Assembly: GCF_001436505.1 (NCBI RefSeq)
Contig: NZ_AYYI01000030.1
Span: forward strand, 1-41,798
Origin: Loigolactobacillus rennini DSM 20253
GTDB lineage: Bacteria; Bacillota; Bacilli; Lactobacillales; Lactobacillaceae
Length of the DNA stretch: 41,798 bases
Direction: 5' to 3'
Position numbers and translations under genes: made by a program. Within the stretch, counting starts at the first letter, position 1; each line of letters begins with the position of its first letter. Below, piece after piece: positions 18,858 to 29,770 of this stretch. Below the pieces are notes generated by a model. That model saw nothing but the letters and a program-made list of their open reading frames with translations, searched no databases and was not told the origin of the DNA.

Positions 18858-19793
18858 TTATTCTAAAGCACTGACACCAGCAGTAATTTCAGTAATTTCT
18901 TGCGTAATTGCACCCTGACGCGCCCGATTATAATTTAATGTCAATTTATCGATTAAATCATTGGCATTGTCAGTCGCACTACGCATTGCTGTCATTCCAG
19001 CTGCGTGTTCCGCTGCTTTAGCATCCATCAATGCACCAAAAATCAAGCTAGCCGCGTATTGCGGTAAAATGACATCAAGCACTTTTTCTTTAGAAGGATC
19101 CGCAATGTATTCAATATTTTTATTTTTTACTTCAGAAACATCGAGATCATTGATCGGCAACATTTTTTCTGCACGAAATTCAGAACGTAATGAATTAACG
19201 TGATGATTGTAGCAAACATACAATTCATCAAAAACGCCCGAATCATACATTGAAACAGCAGTTGTCACAATTTCGCGAACTTCATTAAACGTTGGTACAT
19301 CACTGACACCACGATATTCATAGGCAATATTCATGCCCCGATTCTTAAAGAAATCTGCACCAGTGCCGCCAACGGCCATGAAGACGTACTCATCAGATGA
19401 TTTGTGATCTGATGTAATCATATCTGTAACAGCTTTAATCACATTGCTATTGTAACTGCCGACTAAACCACGATCAGAAGTAATAACTAAATAGCCTGTT
19501 TTTTTAATCGGCCGTTGCTGCATTAAACTGCTAACTTCAATTTTGCCTTTAGGCTGCTTTTCATCCGCATCCTTTTCAGCTAATTTTTTTGCATTATCCA
19601 ATGCCAACAATTGTGCTGCCGCCATGTGAGTAACAATCTCGCGAATCTTGGAGTAATACAGCTGATAAGCAGTCGATTTTTTCTCAATCTGATTGAGTTT
19701 AGACGCAGACACCATCTGCATCGCTTGCGTAATCTTTTCTGTACTTTTAGTCGAATCGATCCGGCGTTTAATCTCAGTTAATGATTCAGCCAT
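18858..19793 (-). CDS. atpG: F1Fo ATP synthase gamma subunit
   Basis: The 311-residue protein begins AESLTEIKRRIDSTKSTEKITQAMQMVSASKL and ends with the conserved AMRSATDNANDLIDKLTLNYNRARQGAITQEITEIT helix, the rotor shaft inside the alpha3beta3 ring. An insertion at about residues 70-95 (rich in Lys, Asp and Glu, then SLMQQRP) makes it longer than the 285-290 of Bacillus. It lies 14 bp after atpA, with AAAAGGAG before the ATG. Confidence 0.96.
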   Translation of the reverse strand: MAESLTEIKRRIDSTKSTEKITQAMQMVSASKLNQIEKKSTAYQLYYSKIREIVTHMAAAQLLALDNAKKLAEKDADEKQPKGKIEVSSLMQQRPIKKTGYLVITSDRGLVGSYNSNVIKAVTDMITSDHKSSDEYVFMAVGGTGADFFKNRGMNIAYEYRGVSDVPTFNEVREIVTTAVSMYDSGVFDELYVCYNHHVNSLRSEFRAEKMLPINDLDVSEVKNKNIEYIADPSKEKVLDVILPQYAASLIFGALMDAKAAEHAAGMTAMRSATDNANDLIDKLTLNYNRARQGAITQEITEITAGVSALE

Positions 19794-19807
19794 AATCTCA
19801 TCTCCTT

Positions 19808-21358
<1,551 letters not shown>

Positions 21359-21372
21359 TTAACTAACAACAG

Positions 21373-21915
21373 CTATCCTAATAAAAGCTGCCGTACTTCT
21401 AATAATTTCTTCTGAACACTACCATCGATAATTAAATTATTAGCCTTAACAATTGCACCGCCAATAATTGTTTTATCAATGTTATTTTTAATTTTAACTT
21501 GCTTAACACCTAGTCGAGTGGCTAATTGAGTAGCTAAACTTTCTTGTTGCGCTTCAGTTAGTGCAACAGCAGAAGTCACTTCGGCACGTACAATCCCATT
21601 TGCTAAATCATACTGGTGCATAAATGCCGCTAAAATATCAGGCATTTCTTGCATCCGCCCATAATCAAAAACCATTTGAATCAAGTTTTGAACACTAGCG
21701 GAAGCCCCTTGCTTTAAATTAGCTAAGATTGCTTGCTTTTGTGACTTTGACAATGTCACATTAGTTAACGCAGCACCAACTGCAGGTGTTTGAGCAAAGA
21801 TTTTTTGTAACGCAGCAACGTCGGCATAAACGGTACTTACTGTATCTTGCTCAGTCGCCAGATCAAATAAAGCCGTGCCATAACGTTGCCCGATCATATA
21901 TTTATCTAGCGCCAT
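21373..21915 (-). CDS. atpH: F1Fo ATP synthase delta subunit
   Basis: The 180-residue protein ([20 protein letters not shown] start) has the six-helix N-terminal domain and the C-terminal signature [35 protein letters not shown]. It links the peripheral stalk to F1. The ATG at 21915 overlaps the atpF stop by 14 bp, so the two stalk proteins are coupled. A longer start would add eleven residues that are encoded inside atpF. Confidence 0.95.
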   Translation of the reverse strand: MALDKYMIGQRYGTALFDLATEQDTVSTVYADVAALQKIFAQTPAVGAALTNVTLSKSQKQAILANLKQGASASVQNLIQMVFDYGRMQEMPDILAAFMHQYDLANGIVRAEVTSAVALTEAQQESLATQLATRLGVKQVKIKNNIDKTIIGGAIVKANNLIIDGSVQKKLLEVRQLLLG

Positions 21916-22426
21916 TTTGCTTCCCCAACCCTTCGATATAAGAATCAATCAATGCTTTTTGATCAGCAGCATTTAATTCTTTTTGAATGATCTTAGAAGC
22001 AATTTCAATAGATAAGGCAGAAATATCTTTTTGAGCACCCTTTAAGGCATCCGCCCGTTCCTGGGCAATGTCTTTTTGAGCCTTGTCTTTTAAATTGTCT
22101 GCATCACTTTGTGCTTGCGTGACAATCGTCTGCCGTTGTTTTTCACCGTTTTGGCGCGCTGTGCTGACAATTTTAGTTGCCTCGCTTTGCGATTTATCTA
22201 ATTCTGACTGTCGCTTAGCAGCTAATTGTTCAGCTTCATTACGGGATTTTTCTGCATAATCTAAGTCACCAGAAATTTTATTTGCCCGTTTATCCATCAT
22301 TTTAGTTATCGGTCCCCAAGCAAAATGCTTGACCAACGCAACCAAAATAATAAACGAAATGGCATAAAATAGTAAATCACCAATATACAAGCCACCAGCT
22401 GCACCAATAACAAATTGTGAAAGCAT
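21902..22426 (-). CDS. atpF: F1Fo ATP synthase subunit b
   Basis: The 174-residue protein has one N-terminal membrane helix (about 14-36) and a long charged coiled coil (about 40-150, rich in Lys, Glu, Gln and Ala), ending with the delta-binding helix. It forms the peripheral stalk as a dimer. AAGGAGGTG lies before its ATG. The 80-bp gap after atpE contains a terminator-like hairpin. Confidence 0.96.
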   Translation of the reverse strand: MLSQFVIGAAGGLYIGDLLFYAISFIILVALVKHFAWGPITKMMDKRANKISGDLDYAEKSRNEAEQLAAKRQSELDKSQSEATKIVSTARQNGEKQRQTIVTQAQSDADNLKDKAQKDIAQERADALKGAQKDISALSIEIASKIIQKELNAADQKALIDSYIEGLGKQNGAR

Positions 22427-22468
22427 CTATTGACACCTCCTTCATAATATGTTCTTTTTCGCTTAATT

Positions 22469-22493
22469 AAAAAAGGCAGACTTAATGCTGCCT
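22469..22493 (-). terminator. Terminator-like hairpin between atpE and atpF
   Basis: AGGCAG (22474-22479) and CTGCCT (22488-22493) pair around an 8-nt loop. On the minus strand the stem is followed by T6. The stem is short, so it probably terminates only part of the transcripts or marks a processed 3' end. This would favour atpB and atpE over the distal genes. Confidence 0.55.
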
Positions 22494-22506
22494 AGAGCGA
22501 CTAACA

Positions 22507-22713
22507 CTACATCAACAGGAAGGCAATAACGATAGCGATAATCGGGAGGGCTTCAATCAAACCAACACCGATAAACATTGTACTACGTAATTGACCAGCT
22601 AATTCAGGTTGACGAGCCATACTTTCAAGTGTTTTTGAGATAACTTTACTATTACCATAACTAGCAGCAAAGGCTGCAACTGCGGCGATAATAGCTATTG
22701 CAATAAAATTCAT
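22507..22713 (-). CDS. atpE: F1Fo ATP synthase subunit c
   Basis: The 68-residue proteolipid has two hydrophobic helices joined by the polar loop ARQPE. The ion-binding carboxylate is Glu54 in [10 protein letters not shown]. The surrounding residues lack the Gln and Ser/Thr ligands of sodium-dependent rings, so proton coupling is expected. Ten or so copies form the rotor ring. AGGGAGG stands before the ATG, fitting the high expression this subunit needs. Confidence 0.97.
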   Translation of the reverse strand: MNFIAIAIIAAVAAFAASYGNSKVISKTLESMARQPELAGQLRSTMFIGVGLIEALPIIAIVIAFLLM

Positions 22714-22745
22714 AATAAAATTTCCTCCCTAGGGTTTTGTTTAAT

Positions 22746-23462
22746 CTATTCTTCCACTTCAACTTTACGTGAAATATAGACCATGGATAATGTAACAAAT
22801 ACATAAGCTTGGATGCTACCAATAAAGACTGAGAAGCCTTGCCAAATAAGTGCAAGTGGCAATGCGACCACTTCGGTTAGCAACCCGTGAGACTTTGCGA
22901 CACCACCGATTAAAGTCAACAAAACTTCACCGGCAAAAATGTTACCATACAGACGGAATGCTAACGTTAAGAAGTTAGTGAATTCCTCAATTAATTCTAT
23001 TGGTAGCATAAAACTTACTGGTTTGAGATAGGAATTAACCAAATAACCTTTTGCGCCAAAGACAACAACACCAAAATAATGCGATAGCAATAATACCATC
23101 AATGCCAATGACATTGTAACCATGACGTCCGATGTCGGCGATTTAATCAATGTTTTCCCGCCGATAATGAACTCAATCATTAGACCCAATTGATTGGAAA
23201 CAAAGATAAACAGGAACAGTACAAAAGCCAGTAAATTGAACCGTTTTCCCTGCTCGCCCGGGATATTTGACGAAACAATCCCATTAGTGAAATCAATGAT
23301 TGCTTCAAGCACGTTTTGCTTGCCCTTAGGTCTTAATGCTAAATTACGCGATAAATACCACACTAAGAAGAAGACAATAATCATTGCCACCAATCCGGAG
23401 ACAACGTTTGTAAGGTTAAAGGTAAGCCCTAAAAACTTTACAACGAAACTCTCTTCATTCAC
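22746..23462 (-). CDS. atpB: F1Fo ATP synthase subunit a
   Basis: The 238-residue membrane protein has about five to six helices and the conserved segment TLAFRLYGNIFAGEVLL with the essential arginine, followed by WQGFSVFIGSIQAYVFVTLSMVYI near the C-terminus. It forms the proton half-channels next to the c ring. The start is a GTG with GAGGTG upstream. It is the first gene of the operon. No atpI gene precedes it. Confidence 0.96.
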   Translation of the reverse strand: MNEESFVVKFLGLTFNLTNVVSGLVAMIIVFFLVWYLSRNLALRPKGKQNVLEAIIDFTNGIVSSNIPGEQGKRFNLLAFVLFLFIFVSNQLGLMIEFIIGGKTLIKSPTSDVMVTMSLALMVLLLSHYFGVVVFGAKGYLVNSYLKPVSFMLPIELIEEFTNFLTLAFRLYGNIFAGEVLLTLIGGVAKSHGLLTEVVALPLALIWQGFSVFIGSIQAYVFVTLSMVYISRKVEVEE

Positions 23463-23541
23463 AGAATCTCACCTCTTTTCGCGACTAATTGCTTCTACAG
23501 TGTTGCACGGTAATTTATGTACACCGAGCTGTCATAATCAG

Positions 23542-23570
23542 AGTGTATCATAGATATTGGGCCGCATCAA
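23542..23570 (-). promoter_or_regulatory. Probable promoter of the atp operon
   Basis: On the minus strand TTGATG (23565-23570), 17 bp and TACACT (23542-23547) are in place, with TG one base before the -10. The leader to atpB is about 75 nt long. Confidence 0.6.
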
Positions 23571-23828
23571 AACACATTTGCAGAAAGATTTTAAGCGAAA
23601 AATCACTATCCGCGTCCGCCTAAAATACAAAAGTTATGATACCACCAATAAGTCAAAAATACAAAATTTTGTGTCAGCAAAAACATTAAATTTTTCACCG
23701 CGATCAACCTGATATCAAAGCATTTTCACGAAAGAAAATCAGTTAAATTTATTTTTTATATTAAATGTCCACAATGCTTAAATCACCATTTAATTTAAAC
23801 TAAGAATTAACCGAAATATCAAATAAAA
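23571..23828. other. AT-rich intergenic stretch between the atp promoter and upp
   Basis: About 260 bp with many A and T runs and short palindromes such as CAAAATTTTG. I see no coding frame, no convincing second promoter and no known RNA in it. It may hold upstream regulatory elements of the atp operon. Confidence 0.5.
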
Positions 23829-23872
23829 AATAGTGGTACCCAGCTTAAAGGCAGCAACACAATTAAGCTGGG
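23824..23872 (-). terminator. Terminator of upp
   Basis: CCCAGCTTAA (23839-23848) and TTAAGCTGGG (23863-23872) form a perfect 10-bp stem just after the upp stop. On the minus strand it is followed by TACCACTATTTTTTATTTG, so the T-tract is slightly displaced. Confidence 0.85.
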
Positions 23873-23885
23873 CCCGCCAATTTAA

Positions 23886-24515
23886 TTATTTAGTCCCAAA
23901 CAACCGATCACCAGCATCGCCAAGACCAGGAACGATATAACCATCTTTGTTCAAATGATCATCTAATCCGGCAACGTAAATATCAACGTCAGGATGCGCT
24001 TTTTGGACTGCTTTGACGCCTTCAGGTGCGGCAACTAACCCAACAAACCGAATTTTTTTAGCACCGCGCTTCTTTAAAGCATCAATTGCCATAATGGCAG
24101 AACCACCAGTTGCTAACATCGGATCAACGACAAATAATTCACGCTGTTCAATGTCAGAAGGCATTTTAACAAAATATTCAACTGGCTTTAAAGTTTTTTG
24201 GTCCCGATACATACCAATATGTCCAACTTTAGCTGCTGGAATTAGTTCTAAGAAACCATCGACCATTCCCAAACCGGCACGAATAATGGGAATAATGGCA
24301 ACTTTTTTACCTGCTAAAGATTTTTGTGTGGTTTTTGCAATCGGTGTTTCAACCACAACATCTTCCGTTACCATATTTCGTGTCACTTCATACGCCATTA
24401 ACGTTGCAATTTCATTGACTACCTGCCGAAATTGCTGCGTACCGACTCGCTTATCACGAATAATCGTCAGCTTATGCTGAATTAATGGATGATCAATTAC
24501 GTGTAGTTCTCCCAT
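23886..24515 (-). CDS. upp: Uracil phosphoribosyltransferase
   Basis: The 209-residue enzyme makes UMP from uracil and PRPP in pyrimidine salvage. The PRPP-binding motif [12 protein letters not shown] is at about residues 128-139, and the uracil-contacting C-terminal [16 protein letters not shown] is present. AGGGGAG precedes the ATG. It lies between glyA and the atp operon, an arrangement common in Firmicutes. The 120-bp gap after glyA holds a weak hairpin, so upp may be read both from glyA and from a local promoter that I could not fix. Confidence 0.97.
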   Translation of the reverse strand: MGELHVIDHPLIQHKLTIIRDKRVGTQQFRQVVNEIATLMAYEVTRNMVTEDVVVETPIAKTTQKSLAGKKVAIIPIIRAGLGMVDGFLELIPAAKVGHIGMYRDQKTLKPVEYFVKMPSDIEQRELFVVDPMLATGGSAIMAIDALKKRGAKKIRFVGLVAAPEGVKAVQKAHPDVDIYVAGLDDHLNKDGYIVPGLGDAGDRLFGTK

Positions 24516-24559
24516 GATTTCGCTCCCCTATTTGATATAGTCACCAGACTGTAGAAAAC

Positions 24560-24585
24560 GGCACACACTGATTTCAATGTGTCCC
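24560..24585 (-). terminator. Weak hairpin between glyA and upp
   Basis: GGCACACA (24560-24567) and TGTGTCCC (24578-24585) pair with one mismatch. On the minus strand the stem is followed by GTTTTC. It may be a leaky glyA terminator that allows read-through into upp. Confidence 0.4.
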
Positions 24586-24635
24586 GCCTTCATCAATTTG
24601 ATTACCTATATTTTACCTAATTAAATCTACATTGG

Positions 24636-25889
24636 CTAGTGTATTTCAAAACTTTTTGCATTAATTGGAAACCGTTTTGTTATTTCGATCACTTGTTGTT
24701 TAATCCGCGCAAGCGCCAGTGGGTCTTCATGGTGTTTAAGAGTTTGAATAATAAGTTTTGCAATTGCCTCAGCTTGCGATTCCTTCATACCGCGAGTTGT
24801 CATTGCAGGTGTTCCTAAACGAATACCGCTAGTTTTAAACGGCCCATTTTGCTCTTCAGGAATCGCATTTTTATTTAAAGTAATGTTAACTGTATCTAAT
24901 AAATCTTGCGCAGTTCGGCCGGTAATGTCAAAACCAGTCACATCCACCAATAACAAATGAGTATCAGTCCCGCCTGAAATAACTTTCAGCCGCTTCTCTT
25001 GATTAAAGATTGCTGCCATTGCCTGAGCATTTTTTACAACTTGTCGCATGTAAGTTTTAAACATCGCTTGCTGTGCTTCTTTAAACGCAATTGCTTTTGC
25101 AGCGATGACATGTTCAAGCGGACCACCCTGAATTCCTGGAAAAACAGCTGCATTAATGGCTTTAGCGTATTGTTCTTTAGCTAAGATTAAACCACCGCGT
25201 GGACCGCGTAATGTCTTATGTGTCGTAGAGGTTACAACATCCGCTTCAGGCACCGGATTAGGGTGCAATCCCGCAGCTACCAAACCAGCAATGTGGGCCA
25301 TATCTACCATTAAATAAGCATCAACTTCATCTGCAATTTGGCGGAATTTTTTAAAATCAATCCGCCGACTATACGCCGAAGCACCAGCAACAATTAAGCG
25401 CGGATGAAAAGTATGCGCCAACTGTCGGACCTGCTGATAGTCGATGTAACTACTTTTTGGATCGACACCATAACCTTTAAACTGATAGGTTTGCCCGCTA
25501 AAACTAATTGCTGCACCGTGGGTTAAGTGCCCACCATCTGCAAGATTCATCCCCAAAACATGATCTCCCGGTTCTAAAAGTGCCGCGTAAACTGCCATAT
25601 TCGCATTCGAGCCTGAATGCGGTTGAACGTTAGCATATTCTGCATCAAATAATTGCTTTGCTCGTTTAATCGCTAATTGTTCTACCTGATCGATGTAGGT
25701 GCACCCACCATAAAAGCGGTGTTTCGGATAACCTTCTGCATACTTATTAGTTAAAACACTTCCTTGAGCAGCACGTACTGAATCAGACACAATGCTTTCT
25801 GAAGCAATCAACTCAATCGTCTGTTCTTGCCGCTTTACTTCCCGTTGTATTGCCTGCCAAACTTCTGGATCACGCACCTGAAAATCCAT
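24636..25889 (-). CDS. glyA: Serine hydroxymethyltransferase
   Basis: The 417-residue PLP enzyme converts serine and tetrahydrofolate to glycine and methylene-tetrahydrofolate, feeding one-carbon units to purine and thymidylate synthesis. The PLP lysine is Lys225 in [13 protein letters not shown], and the N-terminal ELIASE and [13 protein letters not shown] motifs are present. The ribosome site is unusual: AAAAGGGGGGGG, a run of eight G, ends seven bases before the ATG. tdk upstream and upp downstream fit a nucleotide-supply neighbourhood. Confidence 0.97.
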   Translation of the reverse strand: MDFQVRDPEVWQAIQREVKRQEQTIELIASESIVSDSVRAAQGSVLTNKYAEGYPKHRFYGGCTYIDQVEQLAIKRAKQLFDAEYANVQPHSGSNANMAVYAALLEPGDHVLGMNLADGGHLTHGAAISFSGQTYQFKGYGVDPKSSYIDYQQVRQLAHTFHPRLIVAGASAYSRRIDFKKFRQIADEVDAYLMVDMAHIAGLVAAGLHPNPVPEADVVTSTTHKTLRGPRGGLILAKEQYAKAINAAVFPGIQGGPLEHVIAAKAIAFKEAQQAMFKTYMRQVVKNAQAMAAIFNQEKRLKVISGGTDTHLLLVDVTGFDITGRTAQDLLDTVNITLNKNAIPEEQNGPFKTSGIRLGTPAMTTRGMKESQAEAIAKLIIQTLKHHEDPLALARIKQQVIEITKRFPINAKSFEIH

Positions 25890-25924
25890 TGACCAGCCCC
25901 CCCCTTTTAATCAATATGACTTAG

Positions 25925-25933
25925 ATTATAGCA
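25925..25933 (-). promoter_or_regulatory. Promoter of glyA (extended -10)
   Basis: The minus strand has TGCTATAAT at 25925-25933, a perfect extended -10. A TTGACA lies upstream but only 12 bp away, too close for a normal -35, so the extended -10 probably carries recognition. Confidence 0.6.
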
Positions 25934-25968
25934 CAGCACAGCTGTCAAATTACTGCTGACATTTTTAA

Positions 25969-26007
25969 ATAAAAAACCACAATGATTAATAAACAATCAT
26001 TGTGGTT
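25969..26007 (-). terminator. Terminator of the prfA-prmC-Sua5 unit
   Basis: AACCACAATGATT (25975-25987) and AATCATTGTGGTT (25995-26007) form a perfect 13-bp stem with a 7-nt loop, followed on the minus strand by T6ATTT. It stands between the Sua5 gene and glyA. Confidence 0.93.
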
Positions 26008-26028
26008 AAACCATATTTAACAATATCG

Positions 26029-27048
26029 TTAACGATCAGCTTTAAAATGCGCCTGTCCAGCTGATTTACCCAACCGGTTCATGTAAGCGACACCTAGGCC
26101 TTCAGCAGGAAAAGCCTGCGCCAAAATCAGTTTGACTTCTGGCAATTGATCATAATGCCGTAATCCATCAAATAAATGCTGGCTAGCACTAACAATCGAA
26201 TCACCTAATGAAAACCGGTAGTTGTCCGGCAAAGAAGTAAATTGAGCTAAAACAGCATCCGTTGCTAATAAGCCAAAAGGCTGTTGCTTTTTTTGTGCCC
26301 AATTAACAGCTGCTTCAAAATCTTTCGCTTGTGTAATGTAAACTTGAGCGTTTGGTGCGTAGTGCTTATATTTCATCCCCGGTGCTTTAGGAACTTCATC
26401 AGCTTTAACTTGATGATGATTAGTCGCAATTGGCCCAATCACACTTTCAATTTGGGCTTGTGTGACAGCACCAGGTCTTAAAATAGCCGGAGTAGCCGTA
26501 CTTAAATCTAAAACCGTTGATTCTAATCCAACGCCAGTTGGCCCATCATCAACAACACCAGCAATCTTCCCAGATAAATCATGTAGTACATGAGACGCCA
26601 AGGTGGGACTAGGCTTTCCTGATGTGTTAGCGGAAGGTCCGACAAGTGGGTGCCCAACCTGTTTGATTAAATCTAATGTCACTTGATTATTTGGATTACG
26701 AAAGGCAGCAGTACTGAGCCCACCAGTAACAGTTTTAGAAAACGCACCCGGTTTTAAAGGTAAAATTAGTGTCAAGGAACCGGGCCAAAAAGCAGCAGTT
26801 AATTTTGCCGCCGTTTCTGGAAAATTTGAAACATATTTTTTTACAGTTGCAACATCAGCAACATGTACAATCAAGGGATTGTCACTCGGCCGTCCCTTCG
26901 CTTGATAAACTTTTTTAACCGCTGCTTCATTAGTAGCATCAGCACCTAGGCCATAAACTGTTTCAGTCGGAAAAGAAACCAACTCACCAGCTACCAATGC
27001 TGCAGCTGCTGCTGGCAATTGACTTGCCTTAAAAACTTTTGTTTGCAA
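26029..27048 (-). CDS. ywlC: Threonylcarbamoyl-AMP synthase (Sua5/YwlC)
   Basis: The 339-residue protein makes threonylcarbamoyl-AMP for the t6A modification of tRNAs that read ANN codons. The N-terminal TsaC domain (about 1-195) has FPTETVYGLGADA, KGRPSDNPLIVH and GPSANTSGKPSPT. The C-terminal Sua5 domain (about 225-339) is linked by the conserved APGMKYKHYAP loop. The start is probably the TTG at 27048, because GAAGGAG lies five bases upstream. The longer form from 27066 would include that ribosome site in its coding part. It follows prmC closely, another translation-related gene. Confidence 0.92.
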   Translation of the reverse strand: MQTKVFKASQLPAAAAALVAGELVSFPTETVYGLGADATNEAAVKKVYQAKGRPSDNPLIVHVADVATVKKYVSNFPETAAKLTAAFWPGSLTLILPLKPGAFSKTVTGGLSTAAFRNPNNQVTLDLIKQVGHPLVGPSANTSGKPSPTLASHVLHDLSGKIAGVVDDGPTGVGLESTVLDLSTATPAILRPGAVTQAQIESVIGPIATNHHQVKADEVPKAPGMKYKHYAPNAQVYITQAKDFEAAVNWAQKKQQPFGLLATDAVLAQFTSLPDNYRFSLGDSIVSASQHLFDGLRHYDQLPEVKLILAQAFPAEGLGVAYMNRLGKSAGQAHFKADR

Positions 27049-27067
27049 CTTAACTCCTTCTTCCAAA

Positions 27068-27904
27068 CTATAATTTAATTCTCAACATGCGTTCGTGCCC
27101 AGCTAAATCACGCCGAAAAGTAACTTGACCCTGGGGCAATATCTGAGTTGCTAATTTAGCTAATGCAGGACGCTGCTGATAGCCAAATTCACCAAAAAAG
27201 CAGCCGCCAGACACCAACTGTGAGGCCAAGTCCGCAAAAATTTGTTGATAAATTGCAAGCCCTTGGTTTTGCGCAAACAAAGCTAGACTCGGTTCATATT
27301 GCAAAACACTTGTATCCATCACAGCACGTTCAGCAGGTGCAATATACGGTGGATTGCTGATGATCAGATCGAATTTTTCACTTTGAAAAGCCGCAAATAC
27401 ATCACTTTGGTAAAAGCGAACCCGCGCTTTTAAGCGTTTCGCATTAGTCGTGGCAACCTTTAAAGCAGCACTGGAAATATCACTGGCCCAAACTTCCCAT
27501 TGCGGGCGCGCAAGTTTCAAACTAACTGCAATTGCACCACTGCCAGTGCCTAAGTCTAATACTTTTAAATGGCGCGTAGAGCTTAACGCTAAACACCATT
27601 CCACCAAGTCTTCCGTTTCAACTCGGGGAATTAAGGTTGCTGGTGTGACTTTAAAATCGTGGCCAAAAAATGGCGCGTACCCGATAATGTACTGCGCTGG
27701 CTCATGCTTTGCCAACCGCTGAACATCAGCTTGAAATTGTTTCCAGACTGGATCGGGCATTAAATCCCGATAATGCAGCATCAACTGTGTTGTCGTCCAT
27801 CCCTGCCGCGCCAATAGCAAAAAACGACCTGCATCTTCTTGCTGGTGTTGTGCCAAAAAATGCGTTGCCCAACGTAAAGCTGAAAAAAAAGTTGGATTAG
27901 CCAT
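27068..27904 (-). CDS. prmC: Peptide chain release factor glutamine methyltransferase
   Basis: The 278-residue SAM-dependent enzyme methylates the glutamine of the GGQ motif in release factors. The SAM motif DLGTGSG is at about 117-123 and the substrate-glutamine pocket NPPY at 184-187. The ATG at 27904 overlaps the stop of prfA by 8 bp (ATGGCTAA), so the enzyme is coupled to its own substrate gene. The longer open frame from 27937 would lie inside prfA. Confidence 0.95.
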   Translation of the reverse strand: MANPTFFSALRWATHFLAQHQQEDAGRFLLLARQGWTTTQLMLHYRDLMPDPVWKQFQADVQRLAKHEPAQYIIGYAPFFGHDFKVTPATLIPRVETEDLVEWCLALSSTRHLKVLDLGTGSGAIAVSLKLARPQWEVWASDISSAALKVATTNAKRLKARVRFYQSDVFAAFQSEKFDLIISNPPYIAPAERAVMDTSVLQYEPSLALFAQNQGLAIYQQIFADLASQLVSGGCFFGEFGYQQRPALAKLATQILPQGQVTFRRDLAGHERMLRIKL

Positions 27905-28979
27905 TTTGTAATTGTTCCAATTTAACAGTTTGATCATGTAAGATCAACGCATCAATAATTTCTTCTAGGTCACCGTTCATAATGCGATCTAATTTATTTA
28001 ACGTTAACCCAATGCGATGATCCGTCACTCGGTTTTGCGGATAATTATAGGTCCTAATCCGTTCCGAACGATCACCGGTACCAACAGCATTTTTACGGTT
28101 TTGATCATATTGGTCTTGATTTTGACTTTCATAGTAGTCATAAACACGTGCTCGTAAAATTCGCATGGCCTTTTCGCGGTTTTGTTGTTGTGAACGTTGA
28201 TCTTGCATGGCAACTACAATTCCAGTTGGCATATGCGTCATCCGAACAGCAGAGGATGTTTTGTTAATGTGTTGTCCCCCAGCGCCAGAGGAACGATAGA
28301 CATCAGTTCTAATGTCTTTTGGATCAATTTCGATGTCCACTGAATCATACTCTGGCATCACTGCAACTGTTGCCGTTGAAGTGTGCACTCGACCTTGGGA
28401 TTCTGTTTGGGGAACACGCTGTACCCGGTGTGCACCATTTTCAAATTTCAGCTTAGAATAAACATTTTCACCTGAAATCATAATAACGACGTTTTTAAAG
28501 CCACCAACTTCTGTGGGCGTCTCATCAACAGTTTCAACTTTCCAATTCTGTTTTTCTGCGTAACGCATGTACATATCTAACAAATCGCCAGCAAATAGAC
28601 TGGCCTCATCCCCACCTGCTGCACCGCGAATTTCCATGATGATATTTTTATCATCATTAGGATCTTTAGGCAGCATTAGTTTTGTCATGATATCTTCTAA
28701 TTTAGCTTTCTTTTGGTTTAAATCTTCTAAATCTTGTTTAACCATCTCTTCCATTTCAGGATCAACTTTTTCACGTAGCAGCTGTTCATTTTCAGCTATT
28801 TGATGGTTAATTTCTTTATACTGCTGGTATTTTGCTGCAGTTTCGCGGATTTCGCCTTCTTCTTTTGATAGCTTCATAAACCGTGAAGTATCTTTGATCA
28901 CTTCAGGATCAGATAACAAGCCTTCTAACTCTTCATGGCGATCAACCACTGCTTGTAATTGTTCAAACATTTCATCCAT
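27897..28979 (-). CDS. prfA: Peptide chain release factor 1
   Basis: The 360-residue factor recognises UAA and UAG stop codons and triggers peptide release on the ribosome. The GGQ motif is at 234-236 ([11 protein letters not shown]). The codon-recognition tripeptide position reads Pro-Gln-Thr (190-192, [10 protein letters not shown]), compared with Pro-Ala-Thr in E. coli. The first residue pair and the last threonine are kept, as in other Firmicutes. GAAAGGAA precedes the ATG. It heads the prfA-prmC-Sua5 unit, 21 bp after tdk. Confidence 0.97.
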   Translation of the reverse strand: MDEMFEQLQAVVDRHEELEGLLSDPEVIKDTSRFMKLSKEEGEIRETAAKYQQYKEINHQIAENEQLLREKVDPEMEEMVKQDLEDLNQKKAKLEDIMTKLMLPKDPNDDKNIIMEIRGAAGGDEASLFAGDLLDMYMRYAEKQNWKVETVDETPTEVGGFKNVVIMISGENVYSKLKFENGAHRVQRVPQTESQGRVHTSTATVAVMPEYDSVDIEIDPKDIRTDVYRSSGAGGQHINKTSSAVRMTHMPTGIVVAMQDQRSQQQNREKAMRILRARVYDYYESQNQDQYDQNRKNAVGTGDRSERIRTYNYPQNRVTDHRIGLTLNKLDRIMNGDLEEIIDALILHDQTVKLEQLQNG

Positions 28980-29000
28980 GATTGATTTCCTTTCGTTTAC

Positions 29001-29582
29001 TTATTTTAAACGGTCTAATAAGGGGTGAAAATAATGTTTGCGGCACACCGGATAGTAAGCTTCATTACCGCCAATTTTGACCTGTTCTCCATGATAAACT
29101 GGCTTACCATTAGCAAAACGCAGATTCATCAATGCTTTTTTATTACAAAACCAGCAAATTGTTTTAATTTCGACAATTTTATCAGAATATAATAATAAAT
29201 ACTTTGAGCCTTCAAACAGCTCATTACGGAAATCATTTTTTAAACCGTAAGTCATCACCGGAATGTTTAACTCATCCACAATGCTAGCCAGCTCAACCAC
29301 ATGGTGCTTTTGTAAAAACTGGGCTTCATCAATTAAAATACAAGCCACATCTGGTGCGCTTTGCTTAACAAATTGATAAACATTTGTTTTGGCAAAAATA
29401 GGCTGTGCTTGTCGCCGTAAACCAATTCGGCTGGAAACATAGCCTACCCCATCCCGGGTATCCAACCCGGAAGTCATAATAATCACTTTTTTATGCTGCT
29501 CTTCATAATTATGAGCAACCTTTAAAATATCAATCGTTTTACCGCTATTCATTGCACCATAGTGAAAGAACAACTGGGCCAT
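29001..29582 (-). CDS. tdk: Thymidine kinase
   Basis: The 193-residue type II kinase phosphorylates thymidine to dTMP for salvage. It has the P-loop GAMNSGKT (9-16), the catalytic Glu86 in LIDEAQF, and the zinc-binding lasso with Cys143, Cys146, Cys180 and His183. It is the first gene of a unit that continues into prfA. It is divergent from murT across a 188-bp region rich in A and T. Confidence 0.96.
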   Translation of the reverse strand: MAQLFFHYGAMNSGKTIDILKVAHNYEEQHKKVIIMTSGLDTRDGVGYVSSRIGLRRQAQPIFAKTNVYQFVKQSAPDVACILIDEAQFLQKHHVVELASIVDELNIPVMTYGLKNDFRNELFEGSKYLLLYSDKIVEIKTICWFCNKKALMNLRFANGKPVYHGEQVKIGGNEAYYPVCRKHYFHPLLDRLK

Positions 29583-29651
29583 ACGCGTTAATACCCCTTT
29601 TCATAAACACTCTTATTCAGTATAATCGATTTTAGTGAAAAATTCATCTGC

Positions 29652-29709
29652 AAATCATTGCAAAAACTACAACACATGATTTTTGCACATTTTTAATCTA
29701 TTTTATAAT
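29652..29709. promoter_or_regulatory. Divergent tdk-murT control region with inverted repeats
   Basis: TGCAAAAA (29659-29666) and TTTTTGCA (29680-29687) form a perfect 8-bp inverted repeat, overlapped by AAATCAT (29652-29658) and ATGATTT (29676-29682). A TATAAT at 29704-29709 is a candidate -10 for murT, with TTGCAC-like sequence upstream at slightly short spacing. The repeats could be an operator, but the regulator is unknown. Confidence 0.35.
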
Positions 29710-29770
29710 TTAACTGTGTTATATTCAATTCATATTGATAAATTGGTCAATAAATAAAAGGAGCAAACTT

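Noticed and set aside
23194-23553. + strand frame of 119 codons opposite atpB
   Set aside because: It lies almost wholly inside the conserved atpB gene on the other strand and shows no protein-family features.
24013-24480. + strand frame of 155 codons opposite upp
   Set aside because: Length alone is not support. It is fully antisense to upp and has no start signal.
27958-28979. Release factor 1 with altered stop-codon recognition because of Pro-Gln-Thr
   Set aside because: The middle residue of this tripeptide varies among bacterial RF1 proteins, and the flanking Pro and Thr are kept.
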